DNA from: Echinostoma caproni
Taxonomy: Eukaryota > Platyhelminthes > Trematoda > Plagiorchiida > Echinostomatidae
Length of the DNA stretch: 35,385 nt
NCBI GenBank assembly: GCA_900618425.1
Contig: UZAN01039589.1
Span: 52,216-87,600 of the forward strand
Reading direction: 5' to 3'
Part shown: positions 12,673 through 24,300 of the stretch, in pieces
Layout: every line of letters begins with the position of its first letter
How positions within the stretch are numbered: position 1 is the first letter of the stretch
Made by a program: the position numbers and the translations under genes
Notes under the pieces: generated by a model
The model's database searches: none
The model's input: only the letters and a program-made list of their open reading frames with translations
What the model was told of the DNA's origin: nothing

Positions 12673-13247
12673 ACTCCTATCAACAGTGTCAAAATCACCA
12701 ACGTTGCCAGTGGGTTTGGTTTTCAATTTTATAACAATCTGTTTGTGTCTTAAACATTGCTTGGTGATGATGTAAACTTATTCACGCCATCAACCCTAAA
12801 TGGATTTAGTCAGCTCTCATTATCGTTGGCCCCTCGATGCTTGTTGACCTATTTTTCATATCCATCCGTCCTGACGGAACCACACCTCTCCTGCCTCCAA
12901 ATAAAACTGACCTATATTCAAACCACTTTTAGCAGTCCTTTGAACTAAACAATCTGGCTGCGCTTGAATTGGTCAGAAATCAACCTACAGTCCGCTGCGA
13001 TTTTGTTCGCGGTTTAGTTCGTACGGTGGCCAGAAGAACAATAATGATGATAATATTGACCAGTTGAAATCATCCGTCGATGGAAATCCGTCGTTGAACG
13101 CGACGACTAGTGGCTAATTCACCATGTCTTTGACCCCAAGCGTTTACTCCCCAAGGACCGGTGGAATGCCACTCGTCTGGTCCGGTGCACCTTTGATTGG
13201 TCACCCGGTCCAAATGGTTTAGCTTATCGCGTTTCTGCTCTATTGTC

Positions 13248-13290
13248 TGTGTATGCACGTGCGCGCGCGTGTGTGCGTGTGTGTGCATAC
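13248..13290. promoter_or_regulatory. 43-bp alternating purine-pyrimidine tract (Z-DNA-prone) upstream of the receptor gene
   Basis: Every base from 13248 to 13290 alternates purine and pyrimidine, including a (CG)4 core flanked by TG runs. An E-box-like CACGTG lies inside at 13256-13261. A second alternating run of 19 bp is at 13358-13376. Such tracts are classic Z-DNA formers and often lie near promoters. It sits about 410 bp upstream of the receptor's ATG, in a locally GC-richer stretch. The sequence is seen; a promoter role is inferred, and no TATA box was identified. Confidence 0.45.
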
Positions 13291-13357
13291 CCATTGGTGC
13301 GTCCGCGCACAAGTATGTCTGTTTGATTCCGTTTGCTTATGCACGCAGGCACGAAAG

Positions 13358-13376
13358 GTGTGTGTGTGCGCGCGCA
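13358..13376. repeat. Second TG/CG alternating tract
   Basis: Nineteen bases of perfect purine-pyrimidine alternation (TG repeats into CGCGC), about 70 bp after the 43-bp tract. Together they give a spurious Cys/Val-rich open frame at 13197-13526. Confidence 0.8.
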
Positions 13377-13577
13377 ATGGTGCTATTCAATCTCGCCTGT
13401 AACGTGTGTAACCATGGTTGTGCGCGTGTGTGCCTGGTTGGGCGAATGCGCGACAAAGTTAAAATACAACGTGCTCGTCCGATTGGGTCCCCAAACAGTC
13501 ATTTTGTGATCTCAAGATTGCACTGATCAGCTGTGTAGAAAAGAGCAGTTGGCTGACAGGATCTACTCAGTTCCACT

Positions 13578-13661
13578 ATGCATATCCAAAGGCAGATAAA
13601 ACGTGTGCACCGGTCAGCACTAATTCGAGATTCCGTTTCTGACCGAATGAGAATTCCGTGA
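13578..13661 (+). promoter_or_regulatory. Upstream ORF 1 (27 codons) before the receptor start
   Basis: An ATG at 13578 opens a 27-residue frame ending in TGA at 13659-13661. The stop overlaps the ATG of the next upstream ORF in the sequence TGATG. It affects translation only if the transcript starts upstream of 13578, which cannot be read from the sequence. Confidence 0.3.
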
Positions 13662-13699
13662 TGCTGATCGCGAACCGCATGACTCTGTATACCACCTGA
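13661..13699 (+). promoter_or_regulatory. Upstream ORF 2 (12 codons) ending just before the receptor ATG
   Basis: An ATG at 13661 opens a 12-codon frame that ends in TGA at 13697-13699, one base before the receptor ATG at 13701. The arrangement would suit termination and reinitiation at the main start, if this region is in the mRNA. Confidence 0.3.
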
Positions 13700-13700
13700 G

Positions 13701-13920
13701 ATGACCAACACATCGGCCGGTTGGCTACCCATTGGGTTAACTGTATTTATTCTTCTGGCTACTTGGCTTGCAAATTGCATACTGTTGGGCGGTGCATTGC
13801 AAACGGCTAGTAGCGGGCGTATTGTTCCCGTCGCATACTTTTTTGTTGGCTCACAGGCAATCGCCGCTCTGCTCTACGTCACCTTAAATCTACCTCCAGC
13901 CGCTGTGGGTCTCATTTTCG
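13701..13920 (+). CDS. Amine-receptor-like class A GPCR, exon 1 (N-terminus, TM1, TM2)
   Basis: Encodes residues 1-73 and the first base of codon 74. The N-terminus is short, with an N-glycosylation sequon at N3-T4-S5. TM1 spans about residues 11-33 with the conserved N1.50 at N25. TM2 spans about 43-64 and aligns with the AxADLL consensus as AIAALL, so the usual D2.50 is A56; P65 fits the aminergic P2.59. The ATG at 13701 has a purine at -3 and is the first Met after an in-frame TGA at 13680-13682, so this start holds unless an upstream exon is spliced in. The exon ends at a strong donor, ttcg|gtgagt. Joined to exon 2, the distance from P65 to C3.25 (C86) is normal for the family, so no coding exon seems missing. 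See the exon 2 entry for receptor function. Confidence 0.82.
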
Positions 13921-15333
13921 GTGAGTTGTGAATAAATATTGTAAACCAGTAAAGTCCATTGGAATGAGCCGTTCTACCATAAACATACATATTGATAATA
14001 TTTAGCCGAATTCGAGATTTTATTTGTGAAATAAACTGAAGCAGTTAGTTACTGAATCAAATTATCCAGTTTGCTTAGCTACGAACCCTGTTTGACACTC
14101 AATAAAGCTCATCGAATGCGGTATTAGGCCAGGATCTTGCACAATACGCAGAACTACCGAACTATCCACAAGGAAAATATTCTTTTTTGGATGGAAAAAT
14201 GCAATGTATTTGGTGACTCAGTTCTATCGGATGTACGTTTCGGGATTCGGAACACAGATTTTCGCTTAAACACAGGGATTGAATGCATTGGTTACTGCTG
14301 ACAGTAGATAAATTCATAACTTATCTACCCCTGTAGGCTAACTGAGCACGTCAAAATATAGAGAGTAATCCTCAGTTGCACCGTTTTGTTCCCCAATCCC
14401 CATCAGTTAGTACTTACTCCGGAAGGATTGCGTATGGTCTGAGGCTGCAGTGTAATCTGACCACAAGACTATCTAGTTTCAGCTGACCGTCTCGAAGAAT
14501 GAATCTATGGAATGCCCAAAGCAGTTACTTGATAAACAAACTTAAAGGGAATCATAATATTATGACACAGTTTGTTTACACGTGTTGGAACAAGATGCTC
14601 AATTCGGAGGTGGAACCGACGTCAATGGTTATTTTTACTGCTTTTGTAGTATCCAAATCTCGGTCAAATTTTGCAATTTAGCGTGAAATTTAGGGATATC
14701 AACGATCAGCGCTTTACTATTCGTAGCAGATAACAGAGATGGCATCAGATTTTGTAATGGCTTTAAGGACTAATTTTGCATGTGGTATATATTGGAACAT
14801 TTTAGCCTCATTGATCCCCTCGCTTCCTGCGATAATCAGCCAGTACGGATGGATTCCCTACAAACTTGTTTCACTCAGTCTCATTTGCGGCTGAACAAAA
14901 CTTGCGACAGGCCAGAATGAGGGACGTGTGGTGTGGGGGGTGAGAGGATTCACTTGACTCATCTAACCACGCAAATCAGGCAAATCGGCTATTGTTCAAT
15001 CGTTTGCTAGGTCGATAACTGATTAGTGTAATGTGCATGTTCCCCGTCAGATTAGGGGCATAGTGTCGCAAAGAGATTCCCGAAATAGAGCCTCAATTTA
15101 CCTGATCGTTTTTCCGCATACCCAGATTGCTAAATTCACATTCTGAACACAGTTTGACGCTTTTGTGGGAGTGTGTGATAAAAATTCCCGTGCAAATTTC
15201 GCACCCTACACAGATCCAGCTGAGGACAGACGCGGTACAGCTTATAAGTAGGCTAACTTTTTCCATGTCTGGGTGAGGAGCAGAGATCTACTTCTCCAGC
15301 TGTTTTTACTCATGCATGGAAAGAATAACCAAG

Positions 15334-15364
15334 CTTTCTTTCTCTCTCACTCTCTCTCTCTCGC
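15334..15364. repeat. Microsatellite, (CT)n-rich
   Basis: A CT-rich run of about 30 bp with one A interruption, inside the receptor intron. Confidence 0.85.
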
Positions 15365-17086
15365 TGTTATGTGCTAGAGTTTGCTAACACGAAACACCAT
15401 TATAAATCAAGACAAAACAGTTCGTATTTGCAGGTTGCTTTCTGATTTGCTGCGCAAAAAGTTTCTCGCTGACTTTGTTGCTAAAAACCACGGTTGATTT
15501 ATTGAGTTTTTCACATGTCACTTTTCTACACAACGTGACCAGAATGTCAAATGATCGTTACCGGATTTCTCACTCACGTAGTGAGGCAAATGTGTGACGC
15601 ACCGTGTATGTTTCTGTTACGCTTTTGAATACCCTTTTTGACCAACTTGCTTTTTCTGAAGTTGGTGCAGACGAAATAATCGTTTATTATGCTGCCTAGA
15701 GGAGTCAAGTGTGTGTGCGCATTGCCATAAGTTGCAGTGGATTTGGATCGATTTTTGGGGAGACAAAGAAGGTGGTAAAGTGGCAAAGCAAACTAAATGT
15801 GTTTCAATGAAAAGGTTAGTGAAACTCACCATTTTGCTGATCGGGATTAAACTGCTTGGCCTTCATTGTCTAGGAGAAAAAGTAGTAGTGAGGCAGAAAA
15901 CTGATTTGGCATATTGCTACATTTTTCTCAGGTTGCTTTTAAAGCAAATTTCATGATTTATGGCATATATTGTATACATATTGTATCTACAGAAAAAAAT
16001 GGTATGTTTTAATTGCATTAAGTAGATTGCTAACAAACGAACTTGATTTTCCGAATTTTTAAGTTCCACTCCCTCCGATTTGTTGAGAAGTCCAATTTTA
16101 GTAACCCAAAAATGCAGAAACCGGACATTTTTCTTTTCTAACGAGCTATCTAAATAACCGTAAATAGAACGTTTTCATAAAAATTAGATTATGTTATAAG
16201 GCATATATCTTCATATTAATCCGCAATCTAGATTCCTTTTCTTATAAGTCGCAGTTTTATTCGTCAGAGTGTCCTAATTGCTCGGAAGTTGCTGGAAGAT
16301 TAAAACATTTGTTTCCGTATTCTTCAAATGCACATAAACGATGTATTTAAGGGGTGCGGTGTGATGAATAAGTCCTAGATGTCGTGGTGTTATAAGGAAA
16401 ATTTCAAACCCGAAATCAACCAAAAAGTTGACCATAACTTCCCAGTGCCAATGTTTGCCTGCCATCGAATAAAGTATAAATGTATTGGACGGGACTCCAA
16501 GTAGATGGAATTTGGGAGTTCCAAAATACCGGAAAGATATATCAATAGAGTGTGACAAGTTTCCAAGTCAGAAACAAGAGGGTACAGCTATGTCAAAATT
16601 TATTTGGTGAAATGGCCAAAATCTTGGGCGTCTGCAGATTTACTTTCAAAAAGTAAAAAAGTAGCTTACGTGACATTAGTAGGCTCGGTTTCACATTTTT
16701 TTGTAGTTTGGTGATGTCAACTAATATTTAAACAACCATTCCTTCCGCCGCATTGAACTATCGACGTTCATTGCATCTGTGGCCGCATGCAAACTTGCCA
16801 CAGTGTCAGGTGCTTATTCGTATATCAAGCAACCGGTGAAAAGTGATTATTCTCTCTTTGTCTGCGAATGTATTCGTTAAATCTTTCTGCTCATAGGCTA
16901 GTTCTGGCGTAGCTAGAAAATTTTACTGAATTGAAAACGTTTAAACGTTGAGAGTTGAAATTTCTGGGTTCCCGTGGAAGGGACTGATTTTATGATCAGA
17001 AGATATTGTCAATTCTATGGAATCCAGAATAAAGCTCATGTGACTCCATTGTAGAATGCCCTTGGGAGACTGAGAGTTGAGAATTC

Positions 17087-17230
17087 TAGTCAAGTGGTTA
17101 AGCTTACCAACCTATCACCGAGGACGTGTTCTAGTCCCGCCACCACCGACACCCCTTAATTGACCGCTTTCCTTCACCCGGAAATTGTTTTCATTCCTGT
17201 AAAAAATCAGTAAAAGAACGTAAAAGGTAA
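17087..17230 (+). mobile_element. Divergent tRNA-derived SINE
   Basis: An A box TAGTCAAGTGG at 17087-17097 and a B box TGTTCTAGTCC at 17127-17137 are 29 bases apart, as in a tRNA. They share AGTGGTTA and related blocks with the SINE at 12.1 kb and are followed by an A-rich stretch at about 17200-17230. It looks like an older, more diverged member of the same or a related family. Ends are approximate and target-site duplications were not found. Confidence 0.5.
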
Positions 17231-19610
17231 GATATTATTAGAGAAAACGCTAAGAAAAATGTACAAGTAGATTAGAATTACAACCCTGGCATATTGTTAA
17301 GTATTTTGCCGATGAGAACAGTAAGAAAGAACTTATTCAGTCATGCACTACACCAGCGGTTTTTCCAACAGTGATTTCTAAATTAAGCAATATCTAGAAA
17401 CTTACTTGAACTATTTGCACACTGAGCGTCCTCACTTACAAAATATTTTACAAGTGGTAACACTCAAGCGGTTATCTTTGTTTTCCTTAATAGGATAGGA
17501 ACCCAACGATCGGAGGTTAGACCACTGTCACCGCCAGCCAACCTCGGTCGTATTCACCTCCGTTGCTGTTTCAATTTATCGACTGACTACGCGGTTTGGG
17601 GACACAACAGGCTGAAACACCAAAACCCTCAGTGGAGTTCATAAATTAGATGGTCAACTTCGTTGCATCCGATTCGATAGAAGAAACGGTTGTTGAACTG
17701 AATTTAAGTGAATTAAATCAAAAAGGCGCAATGCATTGAGAATGAATTCAATCAATCAAAAACGAAGATGATCAAACGGCGTCACAACTTGGCGTTTGAT
17801 CATGACTACGGTTCCTCAAATTCTATTATCAGTCGTTGTAATACCGGCATCCATCGCCACTTTGTACCTACTATATATCAAACGTGACAAGCCAGTGTGG
17901 ATCAACTTTTCCTTATAATAACCACATTTTGAAAAGAGAAAATCAAGGGCAAAATCATTGGTAACAAAACTGAACCAAATGGTCTGAAAATCACAATATT
18001 CCCGTCCTATTTACGGATGCAGTCCTATTGAATTATTTGAAATCAATTCCTTGGTAGACGCACACGAATTTGATGTACCTCGTTCCCAGTTTTCAGTTCT
18101 AGACTATCGTGCACGGTGAAAATCTTTGTAAAGTTTGATTTATTATCGCACGACCGGATATGATGTAATTATTGTCCAGAAATTTTTCTGTGCACAGGAC
18201 TGATCATCGCATATATCAGTGTTTACTCAATCGGATGGATTGTGTAACTGGATTGAAGCACAAGTGCATTATGTCGGTATTTGCCCCAAGGGTGAATCCA
18301 AGTCGGATGCGGGCGAGAGGTATACAACATCAGTGAGTGAATTCTCCGAGGTGTTGATGGTTCCCGCATCCACCATTCTCCATATGCACATGCTTGATCA
18401 AGCACAGTGGCCGCAAACATACATGCATTTGCTTTTGCAGTTAACGTGAAAATGTGTTTTCATCAACGGAGAAATAAAGAATTGGTTTCAGTTGTACAGA
18501 AAACGTCATTTGAGGATATAGGACGATGAATCTCAATCCCGCATTATGCTCTGGACTTCATTGACTTCATCCCGTTAAAAAAGCACATCTCAGTGCTACT
18601 TTAAATTCATGAGATCAGTATTGCTATAGGGAATCGTCGAGGGATTCTACATACAAAAAAGTAACAGTAATTATAACACAGGTATTAATCAAACTCGTGC
18701 AAAATCCTGACTTCAGTCACATTTGTCCCTCCCAATAATAATCAAATTCTTAACCGAATTGCTTAAGTCCTCATTTCTCACCACACTACTCAGATGCTGA
18801 GTGTTCGAATTTGATTCGTAATGCAGACAAGCATTGTTGTCATTGAACTGTAGATTTCTAATTGTTCGGTCCATTTTGACTTTCTAATGCTGAATGTCTC
18901 TTTCTAGGTTGATTGTTGACAAGTTGATAAGTAGAAGAAAAAGACGAAGAATGGTTTGGAGATAAGTGGATATATACAAACAAAAATCTCATCTAAAATC
19001 GTTCAAATCTTAGCGACGACTTCCAAAAAATTGCTGTAATCGTGCACTTTACGGTATTCGGTTTGAGTTTGCCATATGTCCGAGGCCGTCAATATCTCTT
19101 AGAAAATGCAGCTAATTAGTTCGATTGAGTGTCAAAACATTCAATCCAGCAGATCGGTTTTATAGCGTCTTTTATGGTCCAGTTATTTACGACATATTTA
19201 GGACGAAACAAGTTCCTTGTTCTAAATAAATTGGTTCGTAAATACATGAACCCTCTTTCTTGAATTATTCTGACGTGATAAAGTCCTGGAACTCAATTTT
19301 GGGCACACCATGCATAAATGACGATCCTTTTTGTGAAAAAATCTGATCATGGCAGATTGGGTGGAAGAAAAACTGTAAAAAGATTCGCGAGGGACTAAAG
19401 TCACTTTAAATTCTCCTGCAATGACTTGGTAACTTGTAATAATTTTTAATCTGAACAACCTATCATTTGACTTAGGTAATTTATATAGTTATTTGGATAA
19501 ATATTGTAGTTGTTGTAGAATAAATTTATTCATAGTTCACCAGACAAGTGCTTCTAAATTCGGAATCAGGAATAGAGAATTTAGTGGCAATAGAACACAG
19601 GATGGATGTG

Positions 19611-19660
19611 TCACTATATATACCATATATAAATATACTATATATATACTATATGTCACT
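19611..19660. repeat. AT-dinucleotide-rich tract
   Basis: Imperfect (TA)n of about 45 bp flanked by two copies of tgtcacta, in the receptor intron. Confidence 0.75.
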
Positions 19661-21224
19661 AAAAATTGTTGTTGTTATCCTAATATTCGTTTAAACTGTT
19701 TTATTTAATCGGTGAATCCGCGTTAAAATTTCTCCTTACCCCGATTTGATCAAAATGTTTTACATCCCTCATCTGCCGTTCACTTTCGTTCGAGCGTCCT
19801 GGAACAAGTTAATTGGGAACAAATCGATTTTCTCTGTCTCAGACAACCAAATCACCAACAACATTACCCTGATCAAAGCACTGGTAGTCTCGAAGCCTTT
19901 GACAATATCGATTTTCCATCGATCAGTCAGGGTGTGCAAATAACACGTGGCAAGAACAACTTACTCAAACAGTCAATGGGAATGCATAGTCTGTGTTTGA
20001 CAAATTCGTTTCACCGATCAGTGTAGATTGGATCGAAAAATCCAAAACAATTTGAATTCAGTAACTGACTCCCATTGTACGTTGTCAGCGCCGTGGTTAA
20101 GGGAGGAGTAATCAGTAATTTCTTAACGTAGCTGCGTGAAATGTTCATTTGAAAATCTCCATAATTAGTGCCATGATTATTGTCTCTTATGAAGCATGAA
20201 GCATCCCGAGTGAAGTTTTGATTAAAACACAGTTTGGCAAACAAGCTTGTTCCCGTTGCTTCACCGATTTGATGAGAAGCTTGTGAAACAGATCACAGTT
20301 GAAAATAAGTCGATATTATTATGAAAATTGGCAGTCACCTCATGTTTATTTAGTTTGATGTGTTTTTGTACAGTATTTTCATCATCCTAATCGAATACCA
20401 ATCTCAGAGAGTGAAATAAGACGGTTTCGTGAACCAATTTAAGTCGAATCATCTCTCCGGAATGAACTGTTCCAGTGTGACCTCATGGTGATAAAATACT
20501 GGGTACAAATAATGGTGACACTTTGTGCGTGAGGTACATGCAGCATTTAGTGATGTAGCATTATTCGGTATTTTCTTGACAAAGTAGAGCGTGTACCCGA
20601 ATAGAAGAAGCAATTTGGAATTCAATTTATCTTTAGGGACAATGTGACTGGGAAGACCGCAATATGGAGAGATACTGTCCTATTGGAAACCGGGCTACAG
20701 ATGAAAACGGATGTGTTGTAACTTCGAAACGACTAGATGGGCGAAAAGTTCAGTGAAACACTCAAACAAGACTGAGATTTTTCATAACAACGGGTGCGAT
20801 CTCGTCGTGAGTCTGCCATTCTTCCGAATTACTACAGTCGCATGCGGTTGTTTTTAGCAACTCGAGTTGTAGTTACTCTTTCTCTGTCACAGGATCACTG
20901 ATGTATGAACGCATTTACCGGAAGAGATATCCATCTCTGAGTGGAACAACCGTGCTCACGACAGAATTCGTCGTTTGAGCGACAGTCACCGGGGGATGAA
21001 TGAACAGATTGTTTAGTCAGATTCAGTTTTCTAATACGTGTGAAGTTTTATCCACACCCGACAAACCATTGTATCTGGTAGACTGATGTTCAACAGGAAT
21101 CTTTATAGTTGAAAGATGGTTTTAGTAATTTACCCACAAATCTGAAGTCCCATTTTGGTTAGGTAATAAATAGAATCCTTTTATGAACAAGTTTTAATTT
21201 TTGATGGAAATGTTTGCGATAATC

Positions 21225-21325
21225 GACAAAGAGCACTGGACAGCTGCTTCGTCCTGTTTGGGACTCGTCAGCAGTGCATACCTTTTTTAGTCCCTGTCAG
21301 GACTCAAACCGCGAGCCTTCGTTTT
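21225..21325 (-). mobile_element. tRNA-related SINE-like element carrying a hammerhead ribozyme
   Basis: On the minus strand a B box GGTTTGAGTCC (complement of 21300-21310) is followed about 20 bases later by a complete hammerhead ribozyme (complement of 21233-21277). A Pol III B box upstream of a hammerhead is the arrangement known from the schistosome Smα SINE family. An A box is not recognisable, so the tRNA head is eroded, or the element is only tRNA-like. The element probably extends beyond these limits on both sides. Confidence 0.6.
21233..21277 (-). ncRNA. Hammerhead ribozyme, type I-like with minimal stem III
   Basis: Minus-strand parts in order: GCACTG, the 5' arm of stem I (complement of 21272-21277); core CTGACGA (21265-21271), fitting CUGANGA; stem II GTCC/GGAC (21261-21264 and 21251-21254) with loop CAAACA; core GAA (21248-21250); a 2-bp stem III (G-U and C-G pairs) with AGCT loop; cleavage-site C in GTC (21239); and CAGTGC (21233-21238), which pairs perfectly with the first arm over 6 bp. 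Predicted self-cleavage falls between 21239 and 21238. The stem II block closely resembles that of schistosome hammerheads. The very short stem III is like those reported in Penelope-like and other metazoan retroelements. The usual A15.1-U16.1 pair is G-U here, which may slow cleavage. Confidence 0.82.
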
Positions 21326-24300
21326 TAATTTTGCCGAATTTTCCATAATATCATTTCAATCAGCTGTTTCGCGTTTAGTGAGACGCATTTAGTTTAAGTG
21401 TTACATAATTCAGGTTGATTATTGTACATCTTAAGCCTATTTCCACAACTATGGACTGATAGTTTGGATCTGCAAGGCGTGAGCCAGTCTAACCCAGCGA
21501 GTATCATTAACGGACTTACTTATTGGACCTCCGTCTTACTGAGAATCTTACAGACCGATTGTATATGTTCAATCAGTTAGGTGGATAGTAGGGTTCAGGG
21601 GTGGCTTAACTTATTTCGGTAACCCTTTTCAAGTTTATTCAAGTAGTTACAACCTCTAGTGAATATTCAGCGACTGTTACATAACATTTAGACGAAACAA
21701 ACAAAACCAAGTTTTACAGAAAAACTATAAAAAAAAGGATGTATGATCAGTCTTGCAATTAAATCACTATGAACAAGCTCGAAGTCATAGCTTTTGCATA
21801 CAGACCCGTGGAAAACGATCGCACACATTCAGTGAATTCATTGTGAAGAAGATATATGGCATGTAATGAGGATTTCGCTTGCAAACCTTTTCTAAGCTTT
21901 TATCCATTGGAAACAGATTTCACGCATAAGTTGAAGGCACGGTAAGCCGCTGTATAACCGGGTAAAACAATGAGGGACATGGAGAATGGCTTGTAATCTT
22001 TGGGAAGGAAATCAGAAAGACTAAGAGGAGAAACTGGAAGTAATCAAGCATGCATGTTTGAAGCTTTCACTAAATGTAGTAGTAGCAGTATGGAAGAAAA
22101 CCTTTGGCAAATAGCATGAAAGAAAATCTCAGCCTTTTGTAGGCTGTAGAAATATGAGCGGATCATGTTAGATTTCGGTTTAAACTGACGCAATTATATT
22201 ATGCATAGACTCCGGGGTGGGTCAAGTTCAAGTTTATTTGTATTGTGTACCAATTTTAGCTACAACAGAACATCTAAGCGCGTCAAACCTTTTCCAAGAA
22301 AATCAGGGTTCTTTTGATTGAAAGGGAAACACGAACAGTTCGGTCTCCTTTGGTTGTTTTCGAAATCCATGATTGATAACAATTTACCCAAGTGAACTAG
22401 GTATTTCTGGCCATCTTGGGAGCGGCACTATGGGAACAAACACGCCTTCTACTCCAAGGGTTCATCGTTCCAATCTCGAACGAGTCGAGGCGCTCAATCA
22501 ATGGGCCAAACTCAGGAGTGAGTGAATGACCGCATGAGCTACCGTTTGTACTTGAAGATGAAGTTTTAAAGGTTGTCAGTTCAATTAGAACTTCAGAAAG
22601 AGAGGGAGAGGTAGAAGGAGGTTAACCATTGATCAGCGATGAGCTATAATAAAAATTGTATTTTTCGGAACACGGGGAAAATAAATCCTTTAAAAACCGA
22701 AGATTTAAGCTTGTTCTATCGCTGACCAGGTAAAAGTGACAACTATCTGAAGTAAATACAAGGAAAGTAAAAGTGGGACAATATGGCACCAAGGAGAAGT
22801 TAATAGAGCAATGGGGAAAACCTGCCGGTGATCTCCGTCTCTCGAATGACCACAATCCATTCCCTCAATGGTGACAATCAAGGATGGAACCCCCAGATAA
22901 CAAACATACAACGCAGAATAAAATACCTGCAAAACTATGCGATCTGTAACCTTAGTACACCGGAATAAACTGATTGGTTTGCGCAACAAAAAAAAACTTT
23001 TTTTGGCAAAATTTTTGAGAATGATTGCATTTAATGTTTCGAAATACTTGTGAAACAAAATCCGTGGGAAACGAAACAAAGGAACTTCTGTGGAAAATTT
23101 GAGGGAGTGTTGTACATGCCTTGTTTTGAGACTTGTCGAGCATCACAAATTAGGCAAATATCTCTATCCAGTCGATGGCCGAGCTCCGGACCTCACACCT
23201 GGGCGACGAAACTCAGTCAATGCTCAGAATAAATCATTGAATAATCCCTTACCTTCATAAAATTGTGTGAGAACGGAATGGGCTGACTTAGTTGTGTGAT
23301 ATTTTAATTCTCGGAGACATTTATAACTGTTCTATCACGTTTCTCACGCAACCGGTTTCAACAAACACAAAAGTGATTGTTGTCTCTGTTTGAATGGTAA
23401 GCGGGTTCGCACTAGGTTTGTGTCACACACGTATCAGTGCAATTGTTCCGAACCGTGCGCTCACCCCTGCAACTGTTGCACTGTGGGGGTAAGAATTCAG
23501 TTCCTGTAAATCATGCTAGTGAATGGAACTTGCCAAGTTTACAATATAATTATCTCGAACCGGAAGACGAATCATCACGTGCGAGGCACGCACACAGAGA
23601 TAATATTCGAAATATTTAGTTTGGAAAAAAGCACAATCAACTGTGGAGATTCTACAAAGCGATCCTTTCAATGGAATGATATTTATCATATCACTTAGCT
23701 CATGTAGAACATAGAGGGTAGTAAGAGAACAATACAAGATTTCGGGGTAGGGATGGGGGAGAAAAGTTACCCCTTACTTTGTGCTACTATTATCACACTG
23801 ATAAAGGTTGTTTGTGCTCCTACTGGATAGAGTTTACTAGCCTTTCTTGTGTGACCGGCTTCTGTACGGACGCTTTAATGTGCGATCTTAAGATAATCAG
23901 CTTCGTTTACCGAAATAGTTTGAGTCAGCCGAATATAGTCACGAACAACGAGCCAAAAACAAACGAGCATACTCCTGCGATCATAACACAGGCTGAAATC
24001 CGGGAATTATTGTTCTCGGCTTCACACTATCAGGGGTTCGTGTGAAAAATTCAGGTGTGTCTAAGAAACTGTTTGACAGATTAGCTGAATGAAATTATGA
24101 CCACTAATATCTGACTCCCTTTAGTTTTCTTCCCCGTTTGAACCAAGTAATCTAATTATTAGTTTTAAGTAAACAGCATGACCGAATATTTCACGTTTTG
24201 AATGCAGTTAGAACATGGTTCAGGTTGTATAAGACCGGGAATGTAAAAATAAGATGACTGAGTGGGCAGGATCCAAGTAGCGTTGAACTTGTTTATACTC

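Noticed and set aside
13197..13526. 109-codon Cys/Val-rich open frame
   Set aside because: Produced by translating the TG/CG alternating tracts; low complexity, not a gene.
17493..17530. Possible tRNA-like head on the minus strand (TGACAGTGGTCTAA and GGTTCCTATCC)
   Set aside because: The two boxes are only about 13 bases apart, too close for a tRNA or SINE promoter.
22705..23079. 124-codon minus-strand frame with hydrophobic stretches
   Set aside because: No family recognised, overlaps other open frames on both strands and sits in AT-rich intron; hydrophobicity follows from T-rich codons.
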